Source: JBCAXA01 sp038534295
Lineage (GTDB): Bacteria > Pseudomonadota > Gammaproteobacteria > Steroidobacterales > Woeseiaceae
Assembly: GCA_038534295.1 (NCBI GenBank)
Contig: JBCAXA010000002.1
Coordinates: 248,001 to 312,000 of the forward strand
Reading direction: 5' to 3'
DNA: 64,000 nt
Positions 15,858 to 24,055 of this stretch are shown in pieces (within the stretch, counting starts at the first letter, position 1; each line of letters starts with the position of its first letter). The notes beneath the pieces were generated by a model. The model was not told where the DNA came from. It saw nothing but the letters and a program-made list of their open reading frames with translations, and did no database searches. The position numbers and the translations under genes are program-made.

Positions 15858-17066
15858 ATGACCGACGCCTATATTTACGACCACGTCCGCAGCCCGCGGG
15901 GCAAGGGCAGAGCCTCCGGATCACTGCACGAAGTAACGCCAATCGAGTTATCCGCACAGGTGCTCAGCGCACTGCGAGATCGCAACGAGCTCGACACGTC
16001 TCAAGTCGACGATGTCGTGTTCGGTTGCGTTTCCCCAGTCGGCGACCAGGGCGCTAACGTCGCGCGAGTCGCTGCGTTAGTGGCGGACTACGACCAACAG
16101 GTTCCGGGTAAGCAGCTGAATCGCTTTTGTGCATCGGGTCTCGAAGCTATCAACACGGCAGCGTCGCAGGTCATGTCCGGCCAGTCGGACATGTGCGTTG
16201 GCGGCGGGGTCGAGTCGATGTCCCGAGTTCCGATGGGATCGGATTCCGGTGCAATGGCGGCGGACCCGAAAGTCGCCAGCGAGCTGTATTTCGCGCCGCA
16301 GGGCATTGGCGCAGACCTGATCGCGACGATCGAAGGTTTCAGCCGCGAAGACGTCGACGCCTACGCTGTGGAGAGTCAGCGGCGCGCGGCGAATGCGTGG
16401 GAAAACGGCTATTTCGACGGCTCGGTTGTGCCGATTCGCGATCAGCTCGGCATGGTGCTGCTCGACCGCGACGAGCACATGCGCCCGGGCACGAGCGCCG
16501 ACGATTTGGCGGGACTCAACCCCGCATTTGTCATCCCAGGCGAGCAGGCTGGATTCGACGCCGTTGCGTTACAGAAATACCCAGAAGTCGAAGCCATCAA
16601 TCATGTGCACACGGGCGGCAACTCGAGCGGTATCGTCGACGGTGCGGCGGCCGTGCTCGTCGGCAGCAAAGAAGCCGGTGAGGCGCAGAACTTAAAGCCC
16701 AGGGCGCGCATCGTCGGCTTTGCGTCGATCGGTTCCGATCCGACGATCATGTTGACTGGTCCGACGCCGAGCGCCCTCAAAGTGCTGAAACGCTGTGGCA
16801 TGACGACGGACGATATCGATCTGTTCGAGCTGAACGAGGCGTTCGCATCCGTGGTCATGAAATTCATGAAGGATCTCGATATCGATCATGACCGCATCAA
16901 CGTCAATGGCGGCGCCATCGCGATGGGTCATCCGCTCGGTGCCACTGGTGCGATGGTTTTCGGGACGGTACTCGACGAGCTGGAACGCCGCGATTTGAAC
17001 ACGGCGCTCGTCAATTTGTGCATTGGCGGTGGCATGGGCACCGCGACCATTATCGAACGCGTCTGA
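15858..17066 (+). CDS. Acetyl-CoA acetyltransferase (thiolase)
   Basis: 402 residues. Thiolase catalysing CoA-dependent cleavage of 3-ketoacyl-CoA, or the reverse condensation. Nucleophile Cys91 in NRFCASGLEAI, the glycine-rich GGGVESMS, NVNGGAIAMGHPLGATG with the active-site His, and a C-terminal CIGGGMGTA with the second Cys are all present, at full length. It begins 21 bp after the TetR gene with a GAGGAA ribosome site and is followed 12 bp later by the bifunctional hydratase-dehydrogenase, so it functions as the FadA-like partner of that enzyme. Confidence 0.92.
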   Translation: MTDAYIYDHVRSPRGKGRASGSLHEVTPIELSAQVLSALRDRNELDTSQVDDVVFGCVSPVGDQGANVARVAALVADYDQQVPGKQLNRFCASGLEAINTAASQVMSGQSDMCVGGGVESMSRVPMGSDSGAMAADPKVASELYFAPQGIGADLIATIEGFSREDVDAYAVESQRRAANAWENGYFDGSVVPIRDQLGMVLLDRDEHMRPGTSADDLAGLNPAFVIPGEQAGFDAVALQKYPEVEAINHVHTGGNSSGIVDGAAAVLVGSKEAGEAQNLKPRARIVGFASIGSDPTIMLTGPTPSALKVLKRCGMTTDDIDLFELNEAFASVVMKFMKDLDIDHDRINVNGGAIAMGHPLGATGAMVFGTVLDELERRDLNTALVNLCIGGGMGTATIIERV

Positions 17067-17078
17067 GGGGAGCCGACA

Positions 17079-19253
17079 ATGACCACAACAATTGATCTCA
17101 CCGTCACTGACGGTATTGCAACGCTCATTATTGACGTTCCCAACAAACCGATGAACGTCATAACGCCGGAATTCGTCGCCGATTTCGAGTCGTGCGTTGA
17201 CACCATCGCCAGCGACGATGCCATTCGCGGCGCGGTTATCTCGTCCGGCAAAGACAGTTTCTTCGCCGGCGCCGATCTCAAAGGCCTGGCGCCTATGTTT
17301 GATCCGGCAACGCCAGTCGAACAGGTGCTGGCCGGTGTCGCCCGTTTCCAAACGCTGTTGCGTCGCCTCGAGACCTGCGGCAAGCCGGTTGCCAGCGCCA
17401 TCAACGGTACCGCGCTCGGCGGCGGGCTCGAGATTTGCCTGGCTTGTCATTACCGCGTCGCTGCCAATAACCCGAAAGCAAAACTCGGTCTGCCGGAAGT
17501 GCAAGTCGGGTTGCTGCCCGGAGCGGGCGGCACGCAACGACTGCCGCGCATGATCGGTCTCGAGAAAGCGCTAATGCTGATGGCACAGGGCAAGCATCTG
17601 TCGCCTGCTGAAGCACACGGGATGGGCATCGTCGATGCGCTGGTCGAACCGGGCGAGGAGCTCGATGCTGCCCGCCAATGGGTCGCCGACGGCGGTACGG
17701 CCGAGCAACCCTGGGACAGGAAAGGCTTCAAAGTACCGGGCGGTGCCGGCTTGATGCACCCGAAATCGATTCAGACGCTGATGGTCGGGTCAGCGCTGAC
17801 GCAGAAGGAAACCAACCTCAATTACCCAGCGCCGCATGCGATTTTGTCGGCGGTGTACGAAGGCACGGTCCTGCCGATCGACAAGGGTCTTGCGATTGAA
17901 TCGAAGTATTTTGTGTCGTTGCTCCGCAATCCGGTCGCACGCAACATGGTACGCACCTTGTTCGTCAACAAGCAGGCGGCCGACAACTTGGTTCGCCGAC
18001 CGCAAGGTGTACCGGCATCCAACGTCACGAAGCTCGGCATCCTCGGCGCTGGTATGATGGGCGCCGGCATTGCTTACGTCTCGGCGCGCGCCGGAATGGA
18101 TGTGGTGCTGCTCGACACGGACATCGACAAAGCCGAGCACGGCAAAGACTACTCGCGCAGCCTGGTGCAAAAGGGCATCGACCGCGGCAAGGTCTCGGTC
18201 GAAAAGGGCGAGGCGCTGTTGGCCAAGATCAAGACCACGACGGAGTACGGCGATCTCGAAGGCTGCGAGCTGGTGATCGAGGCCGTGTTCGAGGATCGCG
18301 GCATCAAGGCCAAGGTCACCGAGCAAACGGAAGCGGTCATTCCGGACGATGCGATTTTTGCGTCAAACACGTCGACGCTGCCGATTACTGGCTTGGCCGA
18401 GGCATCCAAACGCCCAGGTCAGTTCATCGGCATTCACTTCTTCTCGCCGGTCGACAAAATGCCGCTCGTTGAAGTCATTCTCGGCAAGAAGACCGAAGAC
18501 CGCGCAACGGCCGTGGCCCTCGATTACATCAAGAAGATCCGCAAGACGCCGATCGTCGTTCACGACAGCCGCGGTTTTTACACCAGTCGCGTGTTCGGCG
18601 TCTTCACGGGCGAAGGCATGCACATGCTTGCCGAAGGTGTGAATCCGGCCTTGATCGAGAATGTCGCAAGACACGCCGGCATGCCGGTCGGTCCGCTGGC
18701 GGTCACTGACGAAGTCAGCCTCGAGTTGTCGTATCACGTCATGAAGCAAACTCGCGCCGACCTCGGTGATGATTACCCGTGGAGTGCGGCCGATGACGTC
18801 GTCAACAAAATGGTTGAAGACCTCGATCGTCGCGGCAAACGCTTCGGCAAAGGTTTTTACGATTATCCCGAGGGCGGCAAAAAACACCTGTGGCCCGGCT
18901 TGGGCGAGCACTTCCCGGTCGCGGAAAAGCAACCGGATCCAGCGCATCTGAAGCAACGGCTCTTATACGCGCAGGCGCTGGATACGGTTCGGTGTATGGA
19001 CGAGGGCGTCGTCACCGATCCGGCCGATGCCGACATTGGTTCGATTTTCGGTTGGGGCTTCCCGCCGTACACGGGCGGCACGATTTCGTTCATCGAAACT
19101 GAAGGTCTTGCTAACTTCGTTCGCAATGCTGACGCGCTCGCCGAGCAATACGGCGATCGATTCGCCGTTCCGGACTCGTTGCGCAAGCTCGCTGCCACCG
19201 GCGGAAGCTTCTATGCGACACCGGCCGCCGACGTGCAGCAAAGCGCGGCTTAA
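17079..19253 (+). CDS. FadB/FadJ-like enoyl-CoA hydratase / 3-hydroxyacyl-CoA dehydrogenase
   Basis: 724 residues. The N-terminal crotonase domain (about 1-190) has FFAGADLKG, GTALGGGLEICLACHYR and LPEVQVGLLPGAGG. A Rossmann NAD-binding domain follows at about 310 (LGILGAGMMGAGIAY) with FASNTSTLPI and GIHFFSPVDKMPLVE, then the 3-hydroxyacyl-CoA dehydrogenase C-terminal domains. It performs the hydration and oxidation steps of beta-oxidation. A GGGGAG ribosome site lies 8 bp before ATG 17079. The length, shared N-terminus and partner thiolase fit FadJ/FadB-type multienzymes of gammaproteobacteria. Confidence 0.93.
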   Translation: MTTTIDLTVTDGIATLIIDVPNKPMNVITPEFVADFESCVDTIASDDAIRGAVISSGKDSFFAGADLKGLAPMFDPATPVEQVLAGVARFQTLLRRLETCGKPVASAINGTALGGGLEICLACHYRVAANNPKAKLGLPEVQVGLLPGAGGTQRLPRMIGLEKALMLMAQGKHLSPAEAHGMGIVDALVEPGEELDAARQWVADGGTAEQPWDRKGFKVPGGAGLMHPKSIQTLMVGSALTQKETNLNYPAPHAILSAVYEGTVLPIDKGLAIESKYFVSLLRNPVARNMVRTLFVNKQAADNLVRRPQGVPASNVTKLGILGAGMMGAGIAYVSARAGMDVVLLDTDIDKAEHGKDYSRSLVQKGIDRGKVSVEKGEALLAKIKTTTEYGDLEGCELVIEAVFEDRGIKAKVTEQTEAVIPDDAIFASNTSTLPITGLAEASKRPGQFIGIHFFSPVDKMPLVEVILGKKTEDRATAVALDYIKKIRKTPIVVHDSRGFYTSRVFGVFTGEGMHMLAEGVNPALIENVARHAGMPVGPLAVTDEVSLELSYHVMKQTRADLGDDYPWSAADDVVNKMVEDLDRRGKRFGKGFYDYPEGGKKHLWPGLGEHFPVAEKQPDPAHLKQRLLYAQALDTVRCMDEGVVTDPADADIGSIFGWGFPPYTGGTISFIETEGLANFVRNADALAEQYGDRFAVPDSLRKLAATGGSFYATPAADVQQSAA

Positions 19254-19266
19254 CTGAGATCTGGCA

Positions 19267-20052
19267 ATGAGCGACTTAGCAGCCGTTACCGTGACGCGCG
19301 ACGGATTTGTTGCGACCGTGACGTTGAATCGTCCGGATGCGATGAATTCGTTCAATACGGCCATGCGACGCGAGCTCAGCGTGGCCATGCGCGAGCTCGC
19401 CGACGATGCGGACGTGCGCGTGGTTGTTTTGACCGGGGCCGGCCGAGCGTTCTCGGCCGGCGCCGATCTCAAGGAAGGCTTCCCGCAAGGCGAAACGACG
19501 ATTCAGGATCAGCTGCAGGTTGAGTACCGACCTAGCTTCGATGCGATCACGCAAATGCCGAAACCGGTTATCGCCTCGATCAACGGTTCGGCGGCCGGTA
19601 TCGCGCTTGGCTACGCGCTGGTCTGCGATCTCGCGATCATGGCTGATTCGGCGTTTCTGTTGTCACCGTTTACGACCATTTCGTTGGTCGGCGATGGTGG
19701 CAGCAACTGGTTGCTCGCCCAGCAGCTGGGCTACAAGAAAGCTTTCGAGCTCAGCATTCTGTCGGAGCGGATCAGTGCGCAGGCAGCGCTTGATTTTGGA
19801 CTCGTCAATCGCATCGTGCCGGCCGACGAACTCGAACGACAGACGTCGGCATGGGCCGCGACGATTGCCGAGCGCGCTCCTCTGTCGGTTGCCGCGACGA
19901 AAAAAGTCATGCGCTTCGCTGCGCAGAGCACCTTTGAGGCGACCTTCGATTTGGAAGCGGAAACACAAAAAGGCTTGCTCGGCAGCGACGATAACGTTGA
20001 AGGCGTTAGCGCGTTTCTCGAAAAGCGCGCGCCCAATTTCAAGGGACGCTAA
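19267..20052 (+). CDS. Enoyl-CoA hydratase/isomerase family protein
   Basis: 261 residues. Crotonase fold: LNRPDAMNSFNTAMRREL, FSAGADLKEGF, INGSAAGIALGYALVCDLAIMA and a later SLVGDGGSNWLLAQ. The second catalytic position in this last segment lacks the usual glutamate, so the exact activity (hydratase, isomerase or another crotonase) is open. It lies 13 bp after the FadB/J-like gene and 42 bp before the acyl-CoA dehydrogenase. The C-terminus SAFLEKRAPNFKGR is typical of single-domain crotonases. Confidence 0.87.
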   Translation: MSDLAAVTVTRDGFVATVTLNRPDAMNSFNTAMRRELSVAMRELADDADVRVVVLTGAGRAFSAGADLKEGFPQGETTIQDQLQVEYRPSFDAITQMPKPVIASINGSAAGIALGYALVCDLAIMADSAFLLSPFTTISLVGDGGSNWLLAQQLGYKKAFELSILSERISAQAALDFGLVNRIVPADELERQTSAWAATIAERAPLSVAATKKVMRFAAQSTFEATFDLEAETQKGLLGSDDNVEGVSAFLEKRAPNFKGR

Positions 20053-20094
20053 CGAGCGCGGTGTCACTCACAGTACCTGACCACGAGGACCGTT

Positions 20095-21276
20095 ATGCAA
20101 CGACATATTTTTGAAGAAGATCACGAGATGTTTCGTGACTCCGTCCGGCAATTCATGATCAATGAGATCGCGCCTCACTGCGAGCGTTGGCGCGAGGAAG
20201 GCATCGTTGATCGCGAGGCTTTTGAAAAAGCCGGCGAGATGGGCTACCTGATGATGTGGGCGGACGAAAAATACGGCGGCGCCGGTATAAACGATTTTCG
20301 CTATGAGCAGATTCTAATCGAGGAGCTCGCCCAGCACGGTGATCCCGGTTTTTTCATGACCTTGCACAGCCGCCTGGTTGGGCCTTACCTCGGTGAGCTT
20401 GGCTCCGATGAGCAGAAGCAACGCTGGTTGCCGGATTGCGTCAGCGGCAAGAAAGTCCTCGCGATAGCGATGACCGAACCGGCTGCCGGATCCGACGTCG
20501 CCGGCATTCGTACGAAAGCAGAAGACAAAGGCGATCACTGGTTGCTGAACGGCTCCAAGACATACATTTCCAACGGCATTCTGGCGGACCTCGTGCTCGT
20601 TGCTGCGCGCACGGTACCGGGCTCCTCGCACGGCCTTGGCTTGTTTGTCATCGAGCGCGGCATGGACGGCTTCGAGCGTGGCCGCAACCTCAAGAAGATG
20701 GGGCTCAAGGCGCAAGATACGGCGGAGCTGTTTTTCAATAACGTCAAGGTCCCGAAGCAAAACGTCCTTGGCGATCCGACCCGCGGTTTTTACTACCTGA
20801 TGAATTTCCTCGCCGAGGAGCGCTTGATCGGTGCGGCGGGCTACGTCGCTGCGGCGCAAAAGGCGTTCGACATCACGCTGGATTTCATTCGCGAACGCAA
20901 AGCGTTCGGACAGGCCATTGGGGACTTTCAGAACTCGCGTTTCAAAATGGCCGACATGCGTACAGAGATCGATGTCGCTCAGGTTTTTGTTGACCGCTGC
21001 GTTGAAGAGCACAACGCCGGCAAGCTAACCGCAGAGATCGCCGCACAGGCCAAACTGTATTGCAGCGAGCTCGAGGGGCGTGTCACCGATGCCTGCGTGC
21101 AATTGCACGGTGGTGCGGGCTATATGGATGAGTATCAAATCTCACGGATGTTTACGGATGCACGGATCTCACGCATCTACGCGGGTACGTCCGAGATCAT
21201 GCGGGAAATCATCGCGCGGTCGATCGGTCTCGATCCACGCGCGAAAAAACCGACCGCCGTGTCTGACGCCGCCTAG
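20095..21276 (+). CDS. Acyl-CoA dehydrogenase
   Basis: 393 residues. FAD-dependent acyl-CoA dehydrogenase: helical N-domain (FRDSVRQFMINEIAP), middle domain with AIAMTEPAAGSDVAGI and the FAD-binding WLLNGSKTYISNG, and C-domain with RERKAFGQAIGDFQ and the YAGTSEIMREIIAR segment that normally carries the Glu base. It performs the first beta-oxidation step and should pass electrons to ETF. Chain-length preference cannot be read. It closes the operon and is followed by a perfect GC-rich hairpin at 21301. Confidence 0.92.
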   Translation: MQRHIFEEDHEMFRDSVRQFMINEIAPHCERWREEGIVDREAFEKAGEMGYLMMWADEKYGGAGINDFRYEQILIEELAQHGDPGFFMTLHSRLVGPYLGELGSDEQKQRWLPDCVSGKKVLAIAMTEPAAGSDVAGIRTKAEDKGDHWLLNGSKTYISNGILADLVLVAARTVPGSSHGLGLFVIERGMDGFERGRNLKKMGLKAQDTAELFFNNVKVPKQNVLGDPTRGFYYLMNFLAEERLIGAAGYVAAAQKAFDITLDFIRERKAFGQAIGDFQNSRFKMADMRTEIDVAQVFVDRCVEEHNAGKLTAEIAAQAKLYCSELEGRVTDACVQLHGGAGYMDEYQISRMFTDARISRIYAGTSEIMREIIARSIGLDPRAKKPTAVSDAA

Positions 21277-21300
21277 CGGTTAGGCTCGTCAACGGTGAAT

Positions 21301-21323
21301 GACGCCGCCCGTTGGGCGGCGTC
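21301..21323 (+). terminator. GC-rich stem-loop after the acyl-CoA dehydrogenase gene
   Basis: Perfect 10-bp stem GACGCCGCCC / GGGCGGCGTC with loop GTT, 25 bp after the stop at 21276. No U-tract follows, so it is better viewed as a 3'-end stabiliser or weak/Rho-assisted terminator than a classical intrinsic terminator. Confidence 0.5.
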
Positions 21324-21378
21324 GGTCGCCTCCGAGTGGCGCTGCCCACGAACGTGATCACTTGCCGAGCGTGCATCT

Positions 21379-21633
21379 ATGCCTAAGATCGAGCTGAGTC
21401 GCGACGAGCGTGCCGCATTGGTCGACAAGCTTCGCTTGTACTTTCGTGAAGAGCTCGATCAAGATATTGGCCAATTTCCGGCGGAGTTTCTGCTGGATTT
21501 CATTACGCAAGAAATCGGACCGTACTACTACAATCGCGGTCTTTACGACGCGCAGACGGTGTTGGCAAAGCGTGTCGATACCATTGCCGAGGCCATTGAC
21601 GAGCTCATTCAGCCGGCGGAATACCAGCGCTAA
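21379..21633 (+). CDS. DUF2164 family protein
   Basis: 84 residues. Matches the small DUF2164 family: KIELSRDERAALVDKLRLYF, FLLDFITQEIGPYYYNRGLYDAQ and a C-terminal amphipathic helix. No signal peptide or membrane segment, so cytoplasmic. The biochemical role of the family is unknown to me. It stands between the beta-oxidation operon and the convergent DUF3604 gene and probably has its own promoter in the 100-bp gap after the hairpin at 21301. Confidence 0.82.
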   Translation: MPKIELSRDERAALVDKLRLYFREELDQDIGQFPAEFLLDFITQEIGPYYYNRGLYDAQTVLAKRVDTIAEAIDELIQPAEYQR

Positions 21634-21657
21634 CAGATCGCTGCGCCTCACGCACGG

Positions 21658-23850
21658 CTAACGCGGCCATTCGACGTAAATAGGCGACGACCACGCCCGT
21701 TCTTCGACCGGCGCGAGGCAGTCCGGGTTGCTGGTGTCGCCCGTGCACGGCGTCGTCGCCACGCAGTTGCCATCGGCGTCAAACTCGCAGCGTAAACCTG
21801 CGCCGTTAATGGCAAGGCTCGGCGATTCGATGGCGCGGACGTAGTACGTGACATCCCGTGCGCCGCTAACGTAGTCGGGATCGGAGAATTCAAAGCGACA
21901 GCCTAAGGGTTCCGGTTCGCAGACATGCGTGAGCCAAGGGTCATCGATCAAGTTTTCAATCGATTCATCGGGCGAAGTCTGTGGGCGAATCCGCACAACC
22001 TCGATCCGGCTGATCAGTTTGCGCTCTTCCGCCGGGTGGAAGCACTCGTTGCGACACAATCGTGCTAGCCGCTGCCGACCGACCAGCTCCTCAGTCGCAT
22101 CGGGGCAGCCTGGCAGTTGCTTCAGGGCGCCCGCAGCGGAAACGTGAAATCGCGGTGCATAATCGGCTGAGACGCGAGCACCCATGGGTCGCGGTCTAGG
22201 TCCGACGTTGTCGATCGAAAACCACAAGAGGATGCGATCGCCGCTGGTTGCATAGACCTCCCGTCGCGCGAGTGCATCAAGCAGTGCTGCGCGCGAATCG
22301 TCTGCTGCGTGAACGGCGGTCAGTCCGCCGGAATAGCGGTAGCTCTGGGCGCGCTCGTGCTCGACGTTGGCGCGCGGTTGCGCGTCGGGATCGAGCGGCC
22401 ACAGCGGATAGAAAGTGTTGTCTTCGATATCTCGGGCGTACCGACTGGTGCCACCAAAAATCAATTGGAACAACGCTTGATCGCGGGTCCTGATAGCGTC
22501 GGTATTCAAAAAACGATCGCGTTCTTTATACCCGCTGCCCGGTCTAGCGCGGTGCGATGCCGACGTCGCCGTAAAGCCAAGATAGCGTCGGATTGGCGCG
22601 CCGTTCGAATCAAATTCGCGCACGGCGAGTCGATGCTGCGCCGAACCCAGCGGCCGATAAAGAAAACTAGGTAGAAAGCAATCGCGACACTGACCGGCAT
22701 CGCGCCAAGCCGTCGCTGGTTCGTCCGTTAACAGTCGGTGGCCGCCCCGCGGTGCCTGCAAAAATCGCTGCCGCGCACGGCTGGCGCGCGCTTCACAAAA
22801 CGCATCACCGCCACCGTCGGCGGCACAACGCGCGGCAATGAGTTCGCCGGCGCGAAAACACATCGGCATGAATCGGTTGTTGGGCGTCGGGCACTGAGTC
22901 TGGCCGCTTTCGTCGCTGGCGCTTTGACGAAAGCCACGGAAAGCTTCGGCGCTGCCGTAGCCAGAGTAGATCTCAAAGAGTTCGTTGGCGCCAAGCGGCG
23001 CCAAATCGTCGGCCTCGTGACGGAGGAAATCGCCTCGGGCATTGTCGACCACAACGGACCAGTGGGGTATTGCGCGCGCCGTGTAGTCGGCGAGCACGGC
23101 GTCAGCGGCGACGGAAACGTCGGTGCAGTCGGGCGAGCCGGGTGTGCAGTTGAAGGTGCGCTGCGTCTCACGGCTCTGCGCTGCATAGTCGAGCGTGCGG
23201 CGCGCGGGCGCACGCAGCAGCAGCTCGGTGCGTTCACGAAACCGCGATGCGTAACCGGCAATTGCTGCCGGTGCGTTTTTTACGCCATCGCGACTCAGTC
23301 GGACGTCGGTATCCAGATCGCTCAAAACGATGGCGCGCGAACGATTGAGTTGCGCATCTGTTGTGGTCGGCCACGAAAAGCCAACAAAGACGTCATGAGC
23401 GCCGGCTTGATCGGCGTTGGCAACTGCTTGGCACTGCAGTGCGGTTTCCCGAGTCTGACGCCAACGCCGCTCGGTCAACGTGGCAACGTGATCCGTCGCC
23501 GCCCAAAAATCGATCGCCGAACAAAAGCGAGCGTAATCGCAGGCGTCGCCCAATGTCGCAGGTCCTTGGCCACCGAATTCGTCGAGGCTGAGAAGAAACG
23601 CTTGATCGGAGAATGTCGTGTAAACGCGTGGATCGCCGAAGCGAATCACGGCGTCCGTAGGCTGGCGCAGTGCGGCGCGAACAGCCTGCTGAGAGTACGG
23701 GTTCTGGGCAAGCTCGGCGGCGACCGGCACGCGCTCGACGACCGTGATGGTGCCCGGTCCATCGGGACTACCCAGGCGTCCATCGGCTGCCGCAAACAGC
23801 AACAGCGCCGCACCGCCAAGCAGTGTGCCGATGAGCAAAACCAGTCTCAC
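21658..23850 (-). CDS. DUF3604 family secreted protein
   Basis: 730 residues. Signal peptide or anchor MRLVLLIGTLLGGAALLLFA at the N-terminus. The motif DFWAATDHVATL resembles the metal-binding D-x-x-x-TDH of PHP-like hydrolases and, with the overall length and many short Tyr/Trp-rich segments, fits DUF3604. Several Cys pairs near the C-terminus (CRNECFHP, CEPEPLGC, CVATTPC) suggest disulfides in the periplasm or outside the cell. Members are found near TonB receptors and phosphonate or polymer metabolism genes, but the activity is unproven. It is divergent from the riboswitch-controlled TonB receptor. Confidence 0.82.
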   Translation of the reverse strand: MRLVLLIGTLLGGAALLLFAAADGRLGSPDGPGTITVVERVPVAAELAQNPYSQQAVRAALRQPTDAVIRFGDPRVYTTFSDQAFLLSLDEFGGQGPATLGDACDYARFCSAIDFWAATDHVATLTERRWRQTRETALQCQAVANADQAGAHDVFVGFSWPTTTDAQLNRSRAIVLSDLDTDVRLSRDGVKNAPAAIAGYASRFRERTELLLRAPARRTLDYAAQSRETQRTFNCTPGSPDCTDVSVAADAVLADYTARAIPHWSVVVDNARGDFLRHEADDLAPLGANELFEIYSGYGSAEAFRGFRQSASDESGQTQCPTPNNRFMPMCFRAGELIAARCAADGGGDAFCEARASRARQRFLQAPRGGHRLLTDEPATAWRDAGQCRDCFLPSFLYRPLGSAQHRLAVREFDSNGAPIRRYLGFTATSASHRARPGSGYKERDRFLNTDAIRTRDQALFQLIFGGTSRYARDIEDNTFYPLWPLDPDAQPRANVEHERAQSYRYSGGLTAVHAADDSRAALLDALARREVYATSGDRILLWFSIDNVGPRPRPMGARVSADYAPRFHVSAAGALKQLPGCPDATEELVGRQRLARLCRNECFHPAEERKLISRIEVVRIRPQTSPDESIENLIDDPWLTHVCEPEPLGCRFEFSDPDYVSGARDVTYYVRAIESPSLAINGAGLRCEFDADGNCVATTPCTGDTSNPDCLAPVEERAWSSPIYVEWPR

Positions 23851-23962
23851 GAATCAATGACCTTTTGCGATGCTGTCCTTGCGTAACCCAGCGGCATGTG
23901 TGTGACCGCCGCCGAGGTTGCTTGTTTTGCACTGATATGACGCCAGCGTTACCATCATCGCA

Positions 23963-24047
23963 CACAGGGGTGGCTACGGCCTGAGATCTGGTGCCTTCGT
24001 CTCCGGGAACCCTTTGAACCTGATTCGGTTAGTACCGACGTAGGGAG
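23963..24047 (+). ncRNA. TPP (THI-box) riboswitch
   Basis: The leader of the TonB receptor gene contains the conserved TPP aptamer landmarks: CTGAGA at 23981-23986, ACCCTTTGAACCTGAT at 24009-24024, a small hairpin TCGGT/ACCGA and the terminal TAGGGA at 24041-24046. The 3' conserved AGGGAGA also serves as the Shine-Dalgarno, 8-10 bp before ATG 24056, so TPP binding could hide the ribosome site. No terminator hairpin with a U-run is visible between aptamer and ATG. The downstream genes (TonB receptor, YkoF-like, PnuT, thiamin kinase) agree with thiamin control. Confidence 0.92.
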
Positions 24048-24055
24048 ACAAGACG

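Noticed and set aside
22738..23886. Long frame opposite the DUF3604 gene
   Set aside because: The minus-strand reading has the family motif, signal peptide and full length; the other is a high-GC shadow.
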